Below, piece after piece: positions 11,322 to 25,190 of a stretch of DNA of 64,000 nt (position 1 is its first letter; the number at the start of each line of letters is the position of its first letter). Where the stretch lies: contig CAJNOI010000072.1 in NCBI GenBank assembly GCA_905250115.1, positions 186,001-250,000 of the forward strand. The letters are read 5' to 3'. The position numbers were made by a program, and so were the translations under genes. The stretch is from Adineta steineri. Taxonomy: Eukaryota; Rotifera; Eurotatoria; Adinetida; Adinetidae. Below the pieces are notes generated by a model, which was given only the letters and a program-made list of their open reading frames with translations, was not told where the DNA came from and made no database searches.

Positions 11322-13692
11322 AATATTAAAACAATAACATAAAAATATTCGATACAAAAATGAGCGCTTGATATTAAAAATTTCCAATCCATGTTAAATT
11401 CAATATTCTTATAGTTTCATTTTCAATCCTATCAAAATAGTGCTTAAATGACCTTGATAGTTCTCTGTGTATAAATCAATTTTATATTCGAAGAGGTACT
11501 TAACATGCTTATCTTCTAGTTTCAATAAAATCTTCAACCCCGATCAATTATTTCATCTATAGATAAAATTAAAAATAATAAATTTTGTTCTTCAACTGAT
11601 TTTAATTTCAAATATCCGATTTATTTTTTTTCTGTTGTTGTTTGATATAATACGTTCTTTTACATATGCACACATACAATCTTTGTTGCTTTGATTATTT
11701 ACAAGCGATAGGGTAGTTATACAAGTAAACAGGAAAAACGTTGTGTTGTTATACTCTACACTGATAACAATATATATTATAATCTAAAACGTATTTTATT
11801 GTGTCAACTGCTTATAAATATAAATATATATGCTTTAAATGACATCATACGCCAGTAAAGCAAATGCAAACGTCTGTGATAGTGATTACTCGATCTCTTT
11901 CTTTCTTCTTCTTGTTGAAAAGAGTGAATAAATTGTTTGATTTTATATATATTTGAATCTTTTCTTTTACAAAAAAAAAGAGAAAGAGCAAGCAAGGCTC
12001 TAATATAATGTCAATGTATACACACGTCATTTATTTGCTTGCATTTTAAATCAATGTATTATTAATGACATGAATTAGAAGTATTTATTGAGTAAGTATA
12101 TCACATATAGTTGTCTTTCAGAACTATTTATTTTATGATTGATTATAATCATAGAAAAAAAAATTTTTTCTTTTTTTTTTTTTGTGCTTTATTATTCTCT
12201 TATCATCTAATGTAAATTCTAACTAGCAGAACAATTGTATGTATGCACGCGCAACGGATGACAAGTTCTCAAATAACTCACTTATATTTTTTCTCTCTCT
12301 CTCTCTGTCTCTTTCTTCATCCGTTCGATAAAAGCAATTATTGGCGCAACAAACTTTTGATAAAAATAAACAGAAAGAGTGAGGATTTACGGAATATGCG
12401 CGTGCGCTCTTACACATTCGAAATTTGATCACAGTCGTCATCAACGGATTATACATCTCTTCATCATTCGTATATTCTTAACTCAAAATATTTAAATGAC
12501 GATGATGATGAAGGAGAAAGAAGGAGTAAACACACGTATAAGCATATATACAGGAGAGACGCCATCTGCCTTTTTCAAACAGCATCAGCACAAACCGAGA
12601 GAGAGAGAGAGAACAATTTACACAAAGCTTTATCAAACAGAGGGAAGAAAAAAAGTGGATATTTCGACAAAAATCTTGTTGAATTGGTAAAGAAGAAAAA
12701 AAAAATGAGACAGAAAGAACAAGAGGAAGAGAGATATCACTCTTTTCTATGTGTATTCGATTGAAGTGACAATAATACCAAGTAAGAAGAAGAAAAAAAA
12801 AAGAAAGAGACGACGGTAGTATTCGATTAGCAAATAATTGACATAGGTAGGTTATTTCAAAAAAAAAAAGAAAAAATTTATTTTAGCTTGACAAGTATTT
12901 TCCTTCTCACTTTTTCTTTTTGTTATATGAGAAAAAAACGACTAAGAATTAGATAATGTTTGCACATGTCTTACCGAAAATAAACAGTACCTGATGGTGC
13001 TATTTCTCATATATACTTTTATCACGATTTTTAAATAAATAAGTATAAATCATTCTTCTTCTTTTTTTCTTGCTCTTTAGTTTAAACGAAAAATAATCTA
13101 GAAGAGAACTTAGTTGTTTTATATTCTAATTGTATTATGTAAACATTCTTATTTCTTTTCTTTTTTTGGGTATATTTGTTAAGTGTACTTAACAATTATC
13201 GTCTTTAAGATTTTGTTTACTCATCGTTATTACTCTAGTCTTATTTCTTATTCTCTCTTGTCACCTGATTGAAAGCGGGTAAGAAATTTTGTTAGATGAT
13301 GTTTATTAGCAATTGTTCAATATTTACTTATATAAACATTGACAGATTTGTCTATTAGCATTATCGCCTATCTTTCTTTATCTTAAAAGCATTTATGATT
13401 TAAAATTTTGCATATTTTGAAATCAAATAAGTAAATATATATTGATACGAACTAGCAAGAGTTTCAAGTATAAGTAATACACAAAAAGAAAGCGTAGTTC
13501 TTATTTGCTAAACTAAGTAAACAAAATACGCATTTGAGTATCATAAATTATATAGTCCATATATAGTATGACTAATATAGTCAATTACATGAGTAAAAAC
13601 GCGATGAAGACAGAGAATATGCCATATTTCTTTTTTTTCTTATGAATTTAACTCGATGACTCATATCAACAAAATCATACTTTAGATTTATC
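11322..13692. other. Long intergenic region between divergent genes
   Basis: About 2.3 kb separating the exchanger (-) from the zinc-finger gene (+). It contains poly-T, CT and GA microsatellite tracts (for example 12290-12325 and 12597-12615). There are purine-rich stretches at 12490-12850 with no sustained protein-like ORF. It probably holds the promoters and 5' UTRs of both neighbours; no specific element can be assigned. Confidence 0.5.
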
Positions 13693-15821
13693 ATGATAAC
13701 TCAAGTTATAACAGACGATGAAGATGGAACTAATAACGGTGTACTTGATTTAAGTATTAGAAAAAGATTACCTGTATTACTTTCTCCACCATCTTCAACG
13801 GTATCGTCATCCTCTTCATCATCATCATCATCAATTACCTCACCTAAACGTATTTTACCTACTGGTAAACGTATGTTAGATTCAACTATTTCAATTCCAT
13901 CATCAACACCTAAAACTCAACCAACAAATAAACGTCCATTACGTTTTCAATGTAAACATTGTGATTATAAAGCACCATCAACATCACTTATGCAAAATCA
14001 TATATATCGTCATACAGATTTAACACCATATGCATGTGCATATTGTGGTCATAAATCGACAACAAAATCAACAATTATGGTTCATATTGAACTTTGTCAT
14101 CCAAATATGGAAGTTAAAATACATGAAAATCGTGTACGTGAACAAGATTTTTATCGAGATTTAAATAGTTCAGAAATAACAGCAATACAAGAACCACAAA
14201 TTAAAAAACAACGTCAATCAAATCAATATGATAATGAATCCGAACCAATAAATGGTGTAGCTATTTCATTAAAAACAATAATAGATGATGGAAATGAATA
14301 TTCACCAGAAGCAAATGATGAAATTTATGAAACCGATCATTTTCAATCTATTCTATTACCAACATCAGATATTCTAGATAATAATAATGAACAAACAACA
14401 CCAACTAATCATATTGAATTATCATCATCATCATCATTTAACTTTAAATTTTCACCACCATCAACTCCGATTATTGATACAGCATTATCATCATTAGCAA
14501 ATGATAGAAAAGAATCAGATTCTGAAGGTTAGTTTTAAATATGTATGTATATCGATTATATTTTCTTTTTTAGATGATGGTGGTGAATATCTTCTTGTTT
14601 ACAATCGTCCTAAACAGTACTATGGTTCATTATATGAACCTGATAAACAGTAAATATTTTTTCTTGTACCTTTTATTATTATAAAATTTTATATGCATTA
14701 AATAGATATGCATGTAAATTATGTTCATATACAACAAATCATCGACCAAGTATGGAAGATCACGTATATGTACATACCAATGAAAAGCCGTATAAGTAAG
14801 TTACTTTGATCTTAGTCTTTTTTTTTTAAGTCGATTAACTATCATTTTCTTCTCTTTTATTCATTTCTTAAAATAAATACAAATATCCGGTTCCATCTGT
14901 TCATTTAATAGTCATTGTTTAGAAAGAAATTTGTTTGATCTTAGAAAAAAGAAATCAGTTTTGTACACATAAATATAATACAGATAACACGTGTATGTGA
15001 CAATCAGCATGTCAATTTGAATCAACTTATCTCAAATAGACTGAGAATACAAAGATTATACATGTCGGAAGTTAGAAAAAGGAAATAATCGTATCTCTGA
15101 TCATCAAATAGGATTAGAATTTTATTATTGTAACATCGTTAGAAAATATTTTTGCTTATATCATTTTAGATGTGGTTATTGTGGTGAAGAAATTCATACA
15201 CGTTATGCTGCAACTTATCATATAAAATATAAACATGCTGGTCAACCACGTAATTTTATTCAAAATAAAGCTGATATTACACAATATTATATTAATCGTG
15301 CTAAAAGAGATGAAGAAAAAAATCAATTTAAAGCAGTCGATACTCGTCGTGTTAGAGTTCCAACACGTAATGGAAAACACGGAAATAATAATCAACAAAG
15401 TAAAGTTGATAGTCCAATTGAATATCCTATGCAACTTAAATCTTCATCTCCTTCACCTGCTCCACCTACACCTACATTGCCTGTTCAACCATTAAAATCT
15501 CAATCACCTACTCCTTCATCAAACAATCCATCAGTACCTGCACCTCCTGATCTTCGATTTTTATTAAATTGGTCTTATTATTTAGCAACACAAGCTGCAT
15601 GGCTTTCACCTATGCTCCAACAACAACAACAACAAGGTCAATCACCGTTTAGTTTACCAGCTGATCCTGAATCAGCTGCAAAATTTCTTCAAGCCATACA
15701 ATCAGCTATGAATCCTTTGACATCAACACAAACTTCGAACAATAATAACAATGAACAAATTGATTTCGAAACAAAGAAAACACAATGTGTTGCTGCAAAT
15801 AAAGATAGAAAGAAATTATAG
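13693..15821 (+). CDS. C2H2 zinc-finger transcription factor
   Basis: Likely sequence-specific nuclear DNA-binding protein. Exons are 13693-14527, 14574-14649, 14706-14795 and 15170-15821; phases join correctly. Near residue 17 is GVLDLSIRK, close to the PxDLS motif that recruits the CtBP co-repressor. Two zinc fingers follow the Ser-rich linker: one starting FQCKHCDY with a HIYRH end, the next YACAYCGH with HIELCH. A third finger (YACKLCSY ... HVYVH) is in exon 3 and a fourth (CGYCGEEI ... HIKYKH) opens exon 4. The order, with two fingers, a long acidic/Ser linker and then two fingers, vaguely resembles hunchback/ikaros-type proteins, but linkers do not allow a firm name. The C-terminus is Pro/Ser-rich with a short Gln run. 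Intron 3 (375 bp) is unusually long. Confidence 0.85.
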
Positions 15822-16831
15822 TGAATATATTTATTGATAAAGGCCGGTGATTAATCATTTTTAATTATGTGCTTTATTCATGCATCTATACGCAAATGTA
15901 TTCTATATTCTTGATTCCACTTTTTCTAGATATCTGACATTTCTCTCTCGTTATATATATATATCATTTGATTTCTCTTTTTCTTTCGCAAAATTTTTTC
16001 ATTGTTGTTTGTTTGTAAAATTTGAATATCAGGATTAAAACAGAATTACGATGAATATCAGTATATATTTGGTTTGTTTTTTTTTTGGGAAAAATAAAAA
16101 TAGAATGAAATGAATCATACATATTTATTTTGTTCTCTTAAATAAATTTTATTTACTATTGTCTAAGTCTCATGAAAAATAGATATGATATTGAATGATT
16201 AATTTTTTTTATCAAGTTAAAAATCTTGAATAAGATACGCTTATTTTCATTACAATTTTCAAGGCTTTCTAATGACTAATAGTTTTATCTATAAGCAAAC
16301 TATTTTTACTTCATTGTGATGAAAGCAAAACGTTCTCATAAGATTAATATATTGTAAATATCTATTTATTTCCAATAATTTACTGGAACTTTTTTAATAA
16401 AAATCTAGATATAAATACATAGAATTTCTATTAAAATCAAATTTTAATGATACCTTTCCCTGCGTAATAAAAGACCTCGGGCCTTCTACTATGATCCATC
16501 GAACTAAGTCGAAATTCCCATCAAAATACACACAATTCGTGCAAAAAAGGTCCTCCGGGGGATCTTCTCTTATTAGAGGGGAGGAGTTTAATCCATTTTT
16601 ATACGTCAAGGATAGTCGTGAATGTCGTATTTGTTCAAATTTTTGACTTATTTATCTTCAGAATAAAGTAGGTTTATTTTTTTTCGTCTTTTCTTATTAT
16701 ATAAGTATGTAGATATGTAAATATGATAATGGCAAAAACCCTTATCTGAATAAAGTCAATAAAAATGTTGCTTATAAGAGTAATGTGAAAACACATTTTT
16801 ATATTTAAAGGTATATCATTATCTTACGAGA
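15822..16831. other. Intergenic region with a GC-richer island
   Basis: AT-rich 3' UTR/intergenic sequence except 16440-16610, which is clearly richer in G and C (cctcgggcc, cctccggggg, gaggggagg). On the minus strand that island carries a protein-like ORF (16394-16609) with PEDLFCTNC. It may be a fragment of a dispersed repeat. No gene family recognised. Confidence 0.4.
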
Positions 16832-19074
16832 ATGCAACATAGTCGATCTATAGTTGCTCTTTTGAGTTTTATTATCGTAAGTTTCTTATGTGTAAGTCAA
16901 ATTGAATCAACACCATTAGATGATTATGTTCATGCACCTGATCCAAATTATGGATGGATAGTAATTCGTACTTATGAACAACCGGATTATGTTTTATATA
17001 TTCTTAATTTTACATCACAAAAATGGTTAGATGGTAAGACAATTATCAATAAAATTATAATTCTTCATTTTGTTTTTATTATATTAAATAGAAACTGTTA
17101 CTGATCATCCTATTTGGTGGCATTATTTATGTATTTCAGTACCACATAAATTAACACGACCTAATAGTGCATTTATGATAATCGATGGTGGTCATAATAC
17201 TGATGGGTATATACATATATTATCATTTGAAATGAAATTTATAATCTTATTTTTAGAATACCTAAACCACAAGATAATCTACTTGCTTTAACATCAATGT
17301 TCGCAGTTAGTACTGGAAGTATAGGTATTCATTTACAAGATGTACCTAATCAAGCATTTCGTTTTTGGGTAAAGAAATTATTTGAAATCTATTTTCAAAT
17401 GATTTATCTTGTATAGGCCGATCCATCAAATCGAACTCGTAGTGAAGATGGTCTTATTGCATGGACGTGGAAAGTATTTCTTGAAAATCCAAATAATCCT
17501 TACATACTTCTTCGTATGCCAATGACTAAAGTAAAAAAATAACTTTTCTAATTCCAATATTTCATATTTATTCTAGGCATCAGTTCGTGCTATGGATGCT
17601 GTTCAAGAATTTGCAGGAAAATTAGGTGTTGCTGTTCCAAAAACATTCGTTATTGGTGGTGCTTCGAAAGTAAATAATAATTTCCTATTTTCTATTTCTT
17701 ATAAATTATATTTTTGAATTCTAGCGTGGATGGGCGAGTAAGTTTTTATCATTTTTTGTTATTTTTAACAAAACAAAAAATTAAATTAGCTTGGACAACA
17801 GCTGCCGTCGATAATGTACGTGTAGTTGCAGCAGTACCCATTGTAATGGATATTCTTAATCTTCAAAAAGTAAAGAATTTTGTTAAATAATTTAATTCTA
17901 TTTTTTGTGTCATTATAGAATATGCATCATCATTTCCGAGTAAATATATTTATTATAAAATAATAGATCAGTTTACAATTATTTTATAGTCTTTAAATGG
18001 ATGGACTTTTGCATTTAATGATTATTATGCATTAAATATAACACTAAATGTTGATGATCCAAATTTAAATAAAATGGGAGATATTATCGATCCATATAGT
18101 AAAGTCTTATGCTTGATATTGATCAATATTATATGTATTTTTTTCTTTAAACAGAATATTTTGATCGATATAAAAATATGAAAATATTACAAATTCAAAC
18201 AGGTGGTGATGAATTTTTTCTACCTGATAATGAAGTACAATTAATTGCATATATATTAATAATTACTATTAAATTTTATTATTTTTCTAGGATGCGTTCT
18301 GGGGTGATTTACAAACAGCTACAGGTGGTTCATTTATAAGGTAGTTAAAATTTAGATTTCGTTTTAATATCTATACATGTATGTATTAAAGACGATTACC
18401 AAATGCTGAACATTCATGTGCCGGTCATGAAATTAGTCTTTTTTTTACAATGCGAAGTTTCTATTTGAGTATTTATGATGTAAGTAAATTATCTTTTTAC
18501 TATTTAAGAAAAAAATTTCTTCTATTTTCATTTAAAGAATCGACCATTACCTTCATTTAAATGGACAAAAACATCAAACAATACACATGGTTATATTCAA
18601 GCTACAGTTGATTTCAGTGTTGGTCCAAAACCAATTAGTGTTCTTAGTTATCATGCTCGTACACTCAATGATAAACGGTTTAAAAAAATTCTTGAATTTA
18701 TTTAAAAATAAAAGCCTTCTATATTTCATTTAATAGTCGTGATTTTCGTCTTGTTATCGGTGATCCAAATCATCCAGGTAAAGCTATTGCTAATCCCGTT
18801 GTTTGGTTAAAAGGAGATGTGGTCATTGAGGTAAAAAAATATTATTTAATAAATTTTAAATTATGTATAAAATTAGGCACAAACACCAACAACTATTGTT
18901 TATTCAGTAACTATTGCAAATCCAATGAGTGGTTGGGAAGCTTTTTTTATTCAAGCTAATTTTCCTGGTCCAGATGGTACAGCACTTGAACTTACAACTA
19001 ACACACAAATTATTCCAGATACATATCCAACAGGTGATTGTTCTGGTGCAAGTTGTCGTGGTACACTTGTTTGA
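16832..19074 (+). CDS. Secreted PhoPQ-related / AprA-like protein
   Basis: Member of the PhoPQ-activated pathogenicity-related family, which also includes Dictyostelium autocrine proliferation repressor AprA; alpha/beta-hydrolase fold. Exons are 16832-17033, 17092-17206, 17257-17368, 17417-17530, 17577-17669, 17725-17737, 17790-17869, 17919-17939, 17990-18098, 18155-18234, 18291-18340, 18392-18479, 18538-18677, 18737-18830 and 18877-19074. An N-terminal signal peptide (hydrophobic LLSFIIVSFLCVSQ) is followed by DDYVHAPDPNYGW. The nucleophile-elbow-like GGASKRGW is assembled over the 13-nt exon 6. Later family motifs are QTGGDEFFLPD (acid region) and AEHSC (histidine region). Enzymatic activity is not established for animal members. 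The gene is expected to be secreted and acts alone here; neighbours give no functional hint. Confidence 0.88.
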
Positions 19075-19118
19075 TTTTTCTATAAGCGTTTTTTTTTCTT
19101 CTAACTTGAAAAGAAAAA

Positions 19119-19124
19119 AATAAA
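19119..19124 (+). terminator. Polyadenylation signal after the AprA-like gene
   Basis: AATAAA about 45 bp after the TGA, the first such motif downstream. Use is inferred. Confidence 0.45.
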
Positions 19125-19983
19125 ATAAATTTATCGTACTTTTTTTAATCGCTTAGAAAAAAATATATACGATAATTCTTGAAAAGTCAATGACAAGCTA
19201 TTAAATATTAATTTTGTTCGTGTCATAAAATGATAGCTGAATAGAACAATGAACAAGAACAATGATGATGAAATAAAAAAAGGGCAAAAAGGTAAAGGGC
19301 AAATATAATTATTATACAATACAAGGTAAAAAGTACCATATAAGGCAATGAAAATAAATCTGTTTGAAGGAAAAACAAGACAGAATGTTGATGATGATTG
19401 ATACTATCATTTAAAGTCCTCTAAACAAGTACAAATCCGCATACATTTTCTATATACATACTCAAAATTTTCGTTATTTACTTCATGTTATATTTTCTAA
19501 CAGAAATCTACCTATAGATACAGTTTGCATTAAACTATTAAAAATCTTGATTCGATTTCTATAAAATATTCAGTGAATACATTATGTTGATTTGCATGTT
19601 TGTTATCTAACTCTGCGATCAAATATTAGATCGAAAGTAAAAGTATATATATATCGTAAATAAATATGAAAACTATTCACGTTAATTGATTATTTGTACG
19701 ATAAGAAAGAAATCAAAAAGTAATATTATATTCTAAACTTATGAAATATCTTAAATTGCTATTTTTATCATTGAATTTCTCTTCACATCAAAAAATATCT
19801 GTCACATAGAGTTTTCTTTCGAAAATATTATCGATTAATTTATTAACCATAAATAATGTATATGATACAGTCTGAATTGAGAAAAAAATGAGAATCATAT
19901 CATATATGTTTTTCATATAAAAGATTGTGATCAAATTTTTATAGTCATATAATTTAATATGATATATTTCATTTTGATCACGC

Positions 19984-20014
<31 letters not shown>

Positions 20015-20156
20015 AAAAAAAATGAATTGTTTCAATTGACGGTCCAGTTTTTCATCTTTGATCAAATCTATAAAATAAACTTTTGTTTCAATAAATAAAT
20101 TTATTTATTTTTTCTCTCTTCTAATTATCATTCAATTTTTTTGTGTGTTTATTTTT
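19125..20156. other. Intergenic region between convergent genes
   Basis: AT-rich, with a (TA)n run at 19985-20002 and no sustained coding signal on either strand. It lies between two 3' ends, so it is likely UTR and spacer. Confidence 0.5.
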
Positions 20157-21353
20157 TTAATCAAGCCATGATAAATATTGAAGATTTCCTAATTTTGGAC
20201 GACGATGTTCATTCAAATGTAGACACTGTTTCATTGTATGATATGCTTGTTTATCAACTGAACTTGTAAATGGTAATTGTGATCGGCCACCAAGAATTGC
20301 TGCTTTTGAACGAAATGGATATTGTTGAAAAAGTAGAAAATATAAACAAATGCCTAATGCCCATACGCATGATCGTTCACCATCATAACGTCTTTGTGAA
20401 ATCCATTCTGGTACCATAATTTCTAATGTACCCTTTGAAGAAAAAAGAAAAAAAAAATTAGATGAAATAAGTAAGATTGAATAACAAACTTGAAATTCAT
20501 GAAAATCATCGAGTTGTGCCGGAGCAGCTGAACCAAAATCAATAAAATGTAATGTACGATCAGATTTACAATAAAGTATATTTTCAAGTTTACAATCACG
20601 ATGCCAAATACTATAACTTTGTAATATGATATTAATACGAATAAGTTCACGAAATATATGTCTTAATAATTCGGTATTTGGTAATGGTGAACTTTCCATA
20701 ACAAACTGAAACAATGTACATGAACTGGGAATTTTTTCCATTGTAAATATAAACCGATCTGGTTCTTCAAAATATTCTATTATACGAATAATACCAGCTA
20801 CACCACGAAGTCGAGAAAGAATTTCAATTTCCGATGGAATATTTTTCTAAAATAAAAAGCAAAAAAATTGAATTTATTTTTTGATTCATTTTAAATAATA
20901 TACATTATCAAGTATGCTCCAATTAAGTATACGATTTTTTGGTAAAAATTTAATAACAACAGGATTATTATTTGATCTTCGTCGACCATCATAAACTTGA
21001 CCAAAACCACCTTTACCCAAACAATTTAATGTTATATATTCATAATGAAATGTTTTTGTTATTCTATTTGCTTTTAATGAATTTAGATGACGTGATGCTC
21101 GATTTGTATAAGCACCATAATAATCAAGTAGATTATCACCGGAATCTGTTGGTGACTATGAAAAGAAAAGTCATTTAAGTATAATTGAGAAGAATAAAAA
21201 AAATATATTTACTAATCGGTCAACAATTGGATTCACATAATCGAAAAATGAAGTCATTGAAGAATTATTAGCATGAAACATTAGTTTTGGTGGTGGTGGT
21301 ACAAACCATCGCATAGTATTTTGTAACCATAGATCGTCAAGTAACCAATTCAT
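20157..21353 (-). CDS. PIM-like serine/threonine protein kinase
   Basis: Predicted cytoplasmic CAMK-type kinase most like the PIM family. Minus-strand exons are 21353-21213, 21155-20904, 20846-20490 and 20432-20157 (341 aa). The glycine loop is GKGGFGQVYDG (about 94-104) and the ATP-binding lysine lies in VVIKFLP (about 116). The catalytic loop is HRDCKLENIL (about 213) and the metal site IDFGSAA (about 234). The PPEW-like segment, VPEWISQRRYDG, and the helix CVWALGICLYFLL closely match the PIM signature PPEWI..HRYHG...VWSLGILLYDM. HRDCK replaces the usual HRDIK, and the APE motif is replaced by VPEW, as in PIM. An N-terminal 80-residue extension has no recognised domain. All catalytic residues are present, so activity is expected. 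Confidence 0.88.
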
Positions 21354-24300
21354 TATATTTATCTATCTATAAATACTTATAAATAAAAAAAAGGTCATAT
21401 TATATCAAATAATAAGTTAATATTTTTCCATATAAGGTTAAATAAAATAATATATAAAAGAAAGAAAGAAAAACATTGACTATTATATTCATAGGAAGAA
21501 GCGAGGTTAGTGATAGACTTTTTCAATGATATAAAACAAAGTGAACTATACACTCTTTTATATACATTTATTTACGCTTCAATGAACAATAATAGTATGT
21601 GGTTAAATTGCAATCAATACCATATTATGTATGTATTGATATATATATAAATCTTTCTTACCGAATTTTGTAACATTTCTCTTAATATATAAGATTATAA
21701 TCAAATAAATTCTTATCAAAACTATATATTAAAAAAAGAAAAAGTTACTTTGTTTGTATTGATACAATGTTTTGTCATATAACATTGTATGTATGAATAA
21801 TGAGTGTAGAATAGCAATATGTTTATAGACAATATTTATTTCTACATTCTTTTTCTCTTTTTTTTCTCTTATACCCTAATAAATTATTCGATCCTTTTTT
21901 CTTAGCTAGCCAATAATTATCATTGACAACAAACAGGTGACAATTCGATCATGCAGATCGGAGGTATTAGATACCATGTGGTTTTCATCGTATTAAATAT
22001 TACAAAATAAATAATATATAAAAATAATATTCTGAATATGAAAAAGGGCAAATTATATTATTTTTAATACGATGATTGTAAATATTCAAAGTAACTGTAT
22101 GTGTAATAATATTATAAAAGATAGTTTTATAAGACTACTTCCTTTTAAATATTACCATCTCAAAAAATAAAATGATAATCGATTTTTTTTAATGTAAAAA
22201 AAATTTGTTGTACAGATATAATATTAATAGGAAAGCATGATATTTTTGTTTGTATGCATTCATTGATAAAATATTTCTGAAAAACCACTTTTTCGATATG
22301 AAGACCAAATTAAGTAAAAATTGCAAAGGCAGAAGGGCGCAACGCCCCCCGAAGGTTAATTGTTTTATATATATGACACAAGTTCGTATTCGTATCACTT
22401 ACGATATTAATCAGAAGAATTTTGTAATATATCTTATGAATGATTCAACATGAAAACTCTTTTATATTGCAAATAATGTACTTAAAAAAATGACTTATCA
22501 CTAATAAGGAATAGATGCTTAATTGAATTTTTAAATAATTATCTTTATTTGCAATATCTAGTTTCATCAGCTGCAAATATAATTACGTCAGACTGTTGTG
22601 TTTTATGTTAAGAAATTATGTGTAAGATTATTGTCTATAGAAAACCACATTGGTGATTATTTTGTGGGGTTTTATATATATATATTTTTTTTCTCTCCTT
22701 TTTGTTTTCTCTAGTTATTGGTTAATATGATAATTGATGAGTTGAATACCTAGAGAAAATGAATGATAGGTATGATTATTATGGGTCATCGTTTTCTGAC
22801 TCATTAGTAATAAAATGCACAGTAATCAATCGTAGAAATTACAAGGCCAAAAACGAAAAAAAAGGTGTATAAGTGTGTTATCTATGCACTTTATTTTAAA
22901 CAAAAATATTATATTCTCATAAAGAACGTTTGATAGTAAATAATAATTCATTCGTAAAATATTACGAATTAATAGTAAAAATTCCATCAACATTTACTTA
23001 ATTTGCATATAGCTACTTGCGAAAAACATTCGTCATAAGCCTCCTGATGTTCGTATATGTCATGTCATCATATGTTTGAAAATTTACCAATATCTATACA
23101 TTCATTGCATGCTGATGTATTGTTCTTTCTATATAGATTATAGAACATATGACAATTTTATTTATTACATCGATGAATATTGAAGATTTATATCGTTTTA
23201 TTTAAATTTACTTTCAGATTAAACTGACATTTGGAATGTCTTTGGTGTACATATATATATATGATCGATGTATTGTTTATAAGTGATTTAAGTATCATAT
23301 TGAATGTTCCTTGATGATCATATCTGGTTTTGTTCGTCTGTAAAAGAAACAAGAGAATGAACATGACAACAATTAATCAACAAATGTGCTTTTTTTTGTT
23401 CCTTTGATAAATCCACATATATATATATATAGTGATATCATTCGCATTCAATATATATACTTACAGAATGTCGGCCACTAGAGAGCATATATATTCCTTT
23501 TTGTTAGTTCCATAAAAAAATAAGATAGAGTAAAATACAATAATCAAGTGATATTCATCTAAATGATATTAAATACAATATAATGTCGGTTTGTTTAAAA
23601 AAACCACATCACTTCATTCAAAATATATTTACCTGTTAAGCTTATCAAATCCATTGATCGGACACAAGAGAGTGAAAGTAAGGGACAATCGTCTGATGTA
23701 CTCGTGTCCAATATTGGATCTATTCCCTAACCATAAATGATAATCTTGCTGCTTGCTCTTTCTATTCTGACACTGAGGTGTCACATAACACAAATAGAAA
23801 CATGTGTGTGTGTGGTGTGCGCGCACCATTAAATTCAATTGATATATGTATATAAACATTATTGAAAAAAAAAAGAAGTAGTAGTAGTAATAATATAAGT
23901 TCAATTTGTCTTATGTAAATATTAATAGTTGAAAAAAAAAGATGAAGTTAGGTGTCAATTTAATTGACTCGATAATGTTGACAACTTTCTTCTGTATATA
24001 TATATGTGCAAAATCAATGAAGTAACAAGATCGGTTAGAACAAAAGATTTCTATTTTTAATATGTGAAACAATATTGTATGATGAGAGTTTCTTTTAACT
24101 TAACAGTAAAGATTGTAACACGAGTATTTTATAAAAAAATAATTCAGTTTTTTTCCAATGTGATAAGAAATAAAATTCAATGATTGGTGTTTATGTAAAA
24201 TGAATCGACCAATCTTCGGTTTTTTTTCTTATTTATGATTTTTTCTCTTGTACGGTGGTGGGTCTGAAACTAGGCCAACATCAAACAGACAGAGGAGAAG

Positions 24301-25190
24301 AGAAAAAAATAGAGAGAGGAAGGTAAGTGTATGAGGTCTCTTATGTCTGGTTTATTCTTAGAGAGAGAGAGAAAGGGAGAGAAAAAACAATAGCATGCGT
24401 CTGTCTCGATTTGAGTTATTCGTTGGCGACTGTGTTGATCTTGTTTCAAGTTAATGAGTTAGTTGGTCCGATCGCATTATCCTAAAAAATATTCTCGAGA
24501 TAGAGACGTACTCGAGAAGAAAAAAAAAATAGAGAAAATATCAATACAACCTCGATGACCGACACATACAGGTATGAGATAATTTCATGAGAATCTGGAT
24601 ATGCGCACGTATTATTTTATTGACCTCGAACTTCGTGCGATCTAGACAATAGATTTGAACTTTAGTTAGTTTTGTTTATATTATTATTCGTTCTATCTAT
24701 CTATACGAATAATTAACTAAAATTGAAGTGGATCATTGCTAGTGAAAAAGATTTCAATCGTTTATTTGTACACATTAGCCTAGTGTCCTTAAAAACATAC
24801 GGGTGCAATATATGTATGGATGAGTATATCTCACATCTCAAAAACATATGACACCCATGATTAACATAAAGTGCGCTTTATGAGAGCATGTGCATCATTG
24901 GAAATGGATGGATATATGTATATATTGACCAGTTCATATAATTAAAATCGAAAGAAAATGAATAGTTAATCATTTTGTTATGATATGAAATATCATGACA
25001 TCTATGCCTCAGTTAGTCTCTTTCGTATTTTCCTTGTTGTTATCTATATATATACGCGTTTAGTTACATAAAAAGGGGAGTTATAACACACTTTGTCATC
25101 ATTATCATTCTTTTCATGAGTGAAATATAGATAAGTAGATTTATGTTTTGCTTCTTCTTCTTCTAGATTAGTAAGCCCTAAAAAAGGAGG
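21354..25190. other. Long intergenic region between divergent genes
   Basis: About 3.8 kb separating the kinase (-) and the nuclear receptor (+). It is AT-rich, with TA microsatellites, a G/T run near 23802-23822 and a GA-rich tract at 24290-24390. A short GC-rich palindrome-like patch (gggcgcaacgcccc) lies at 22336-22349. No ORF looks coding. It is long enough to hold enhancers for both genes, but nothing specific can be named. Confidence 0.5.
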
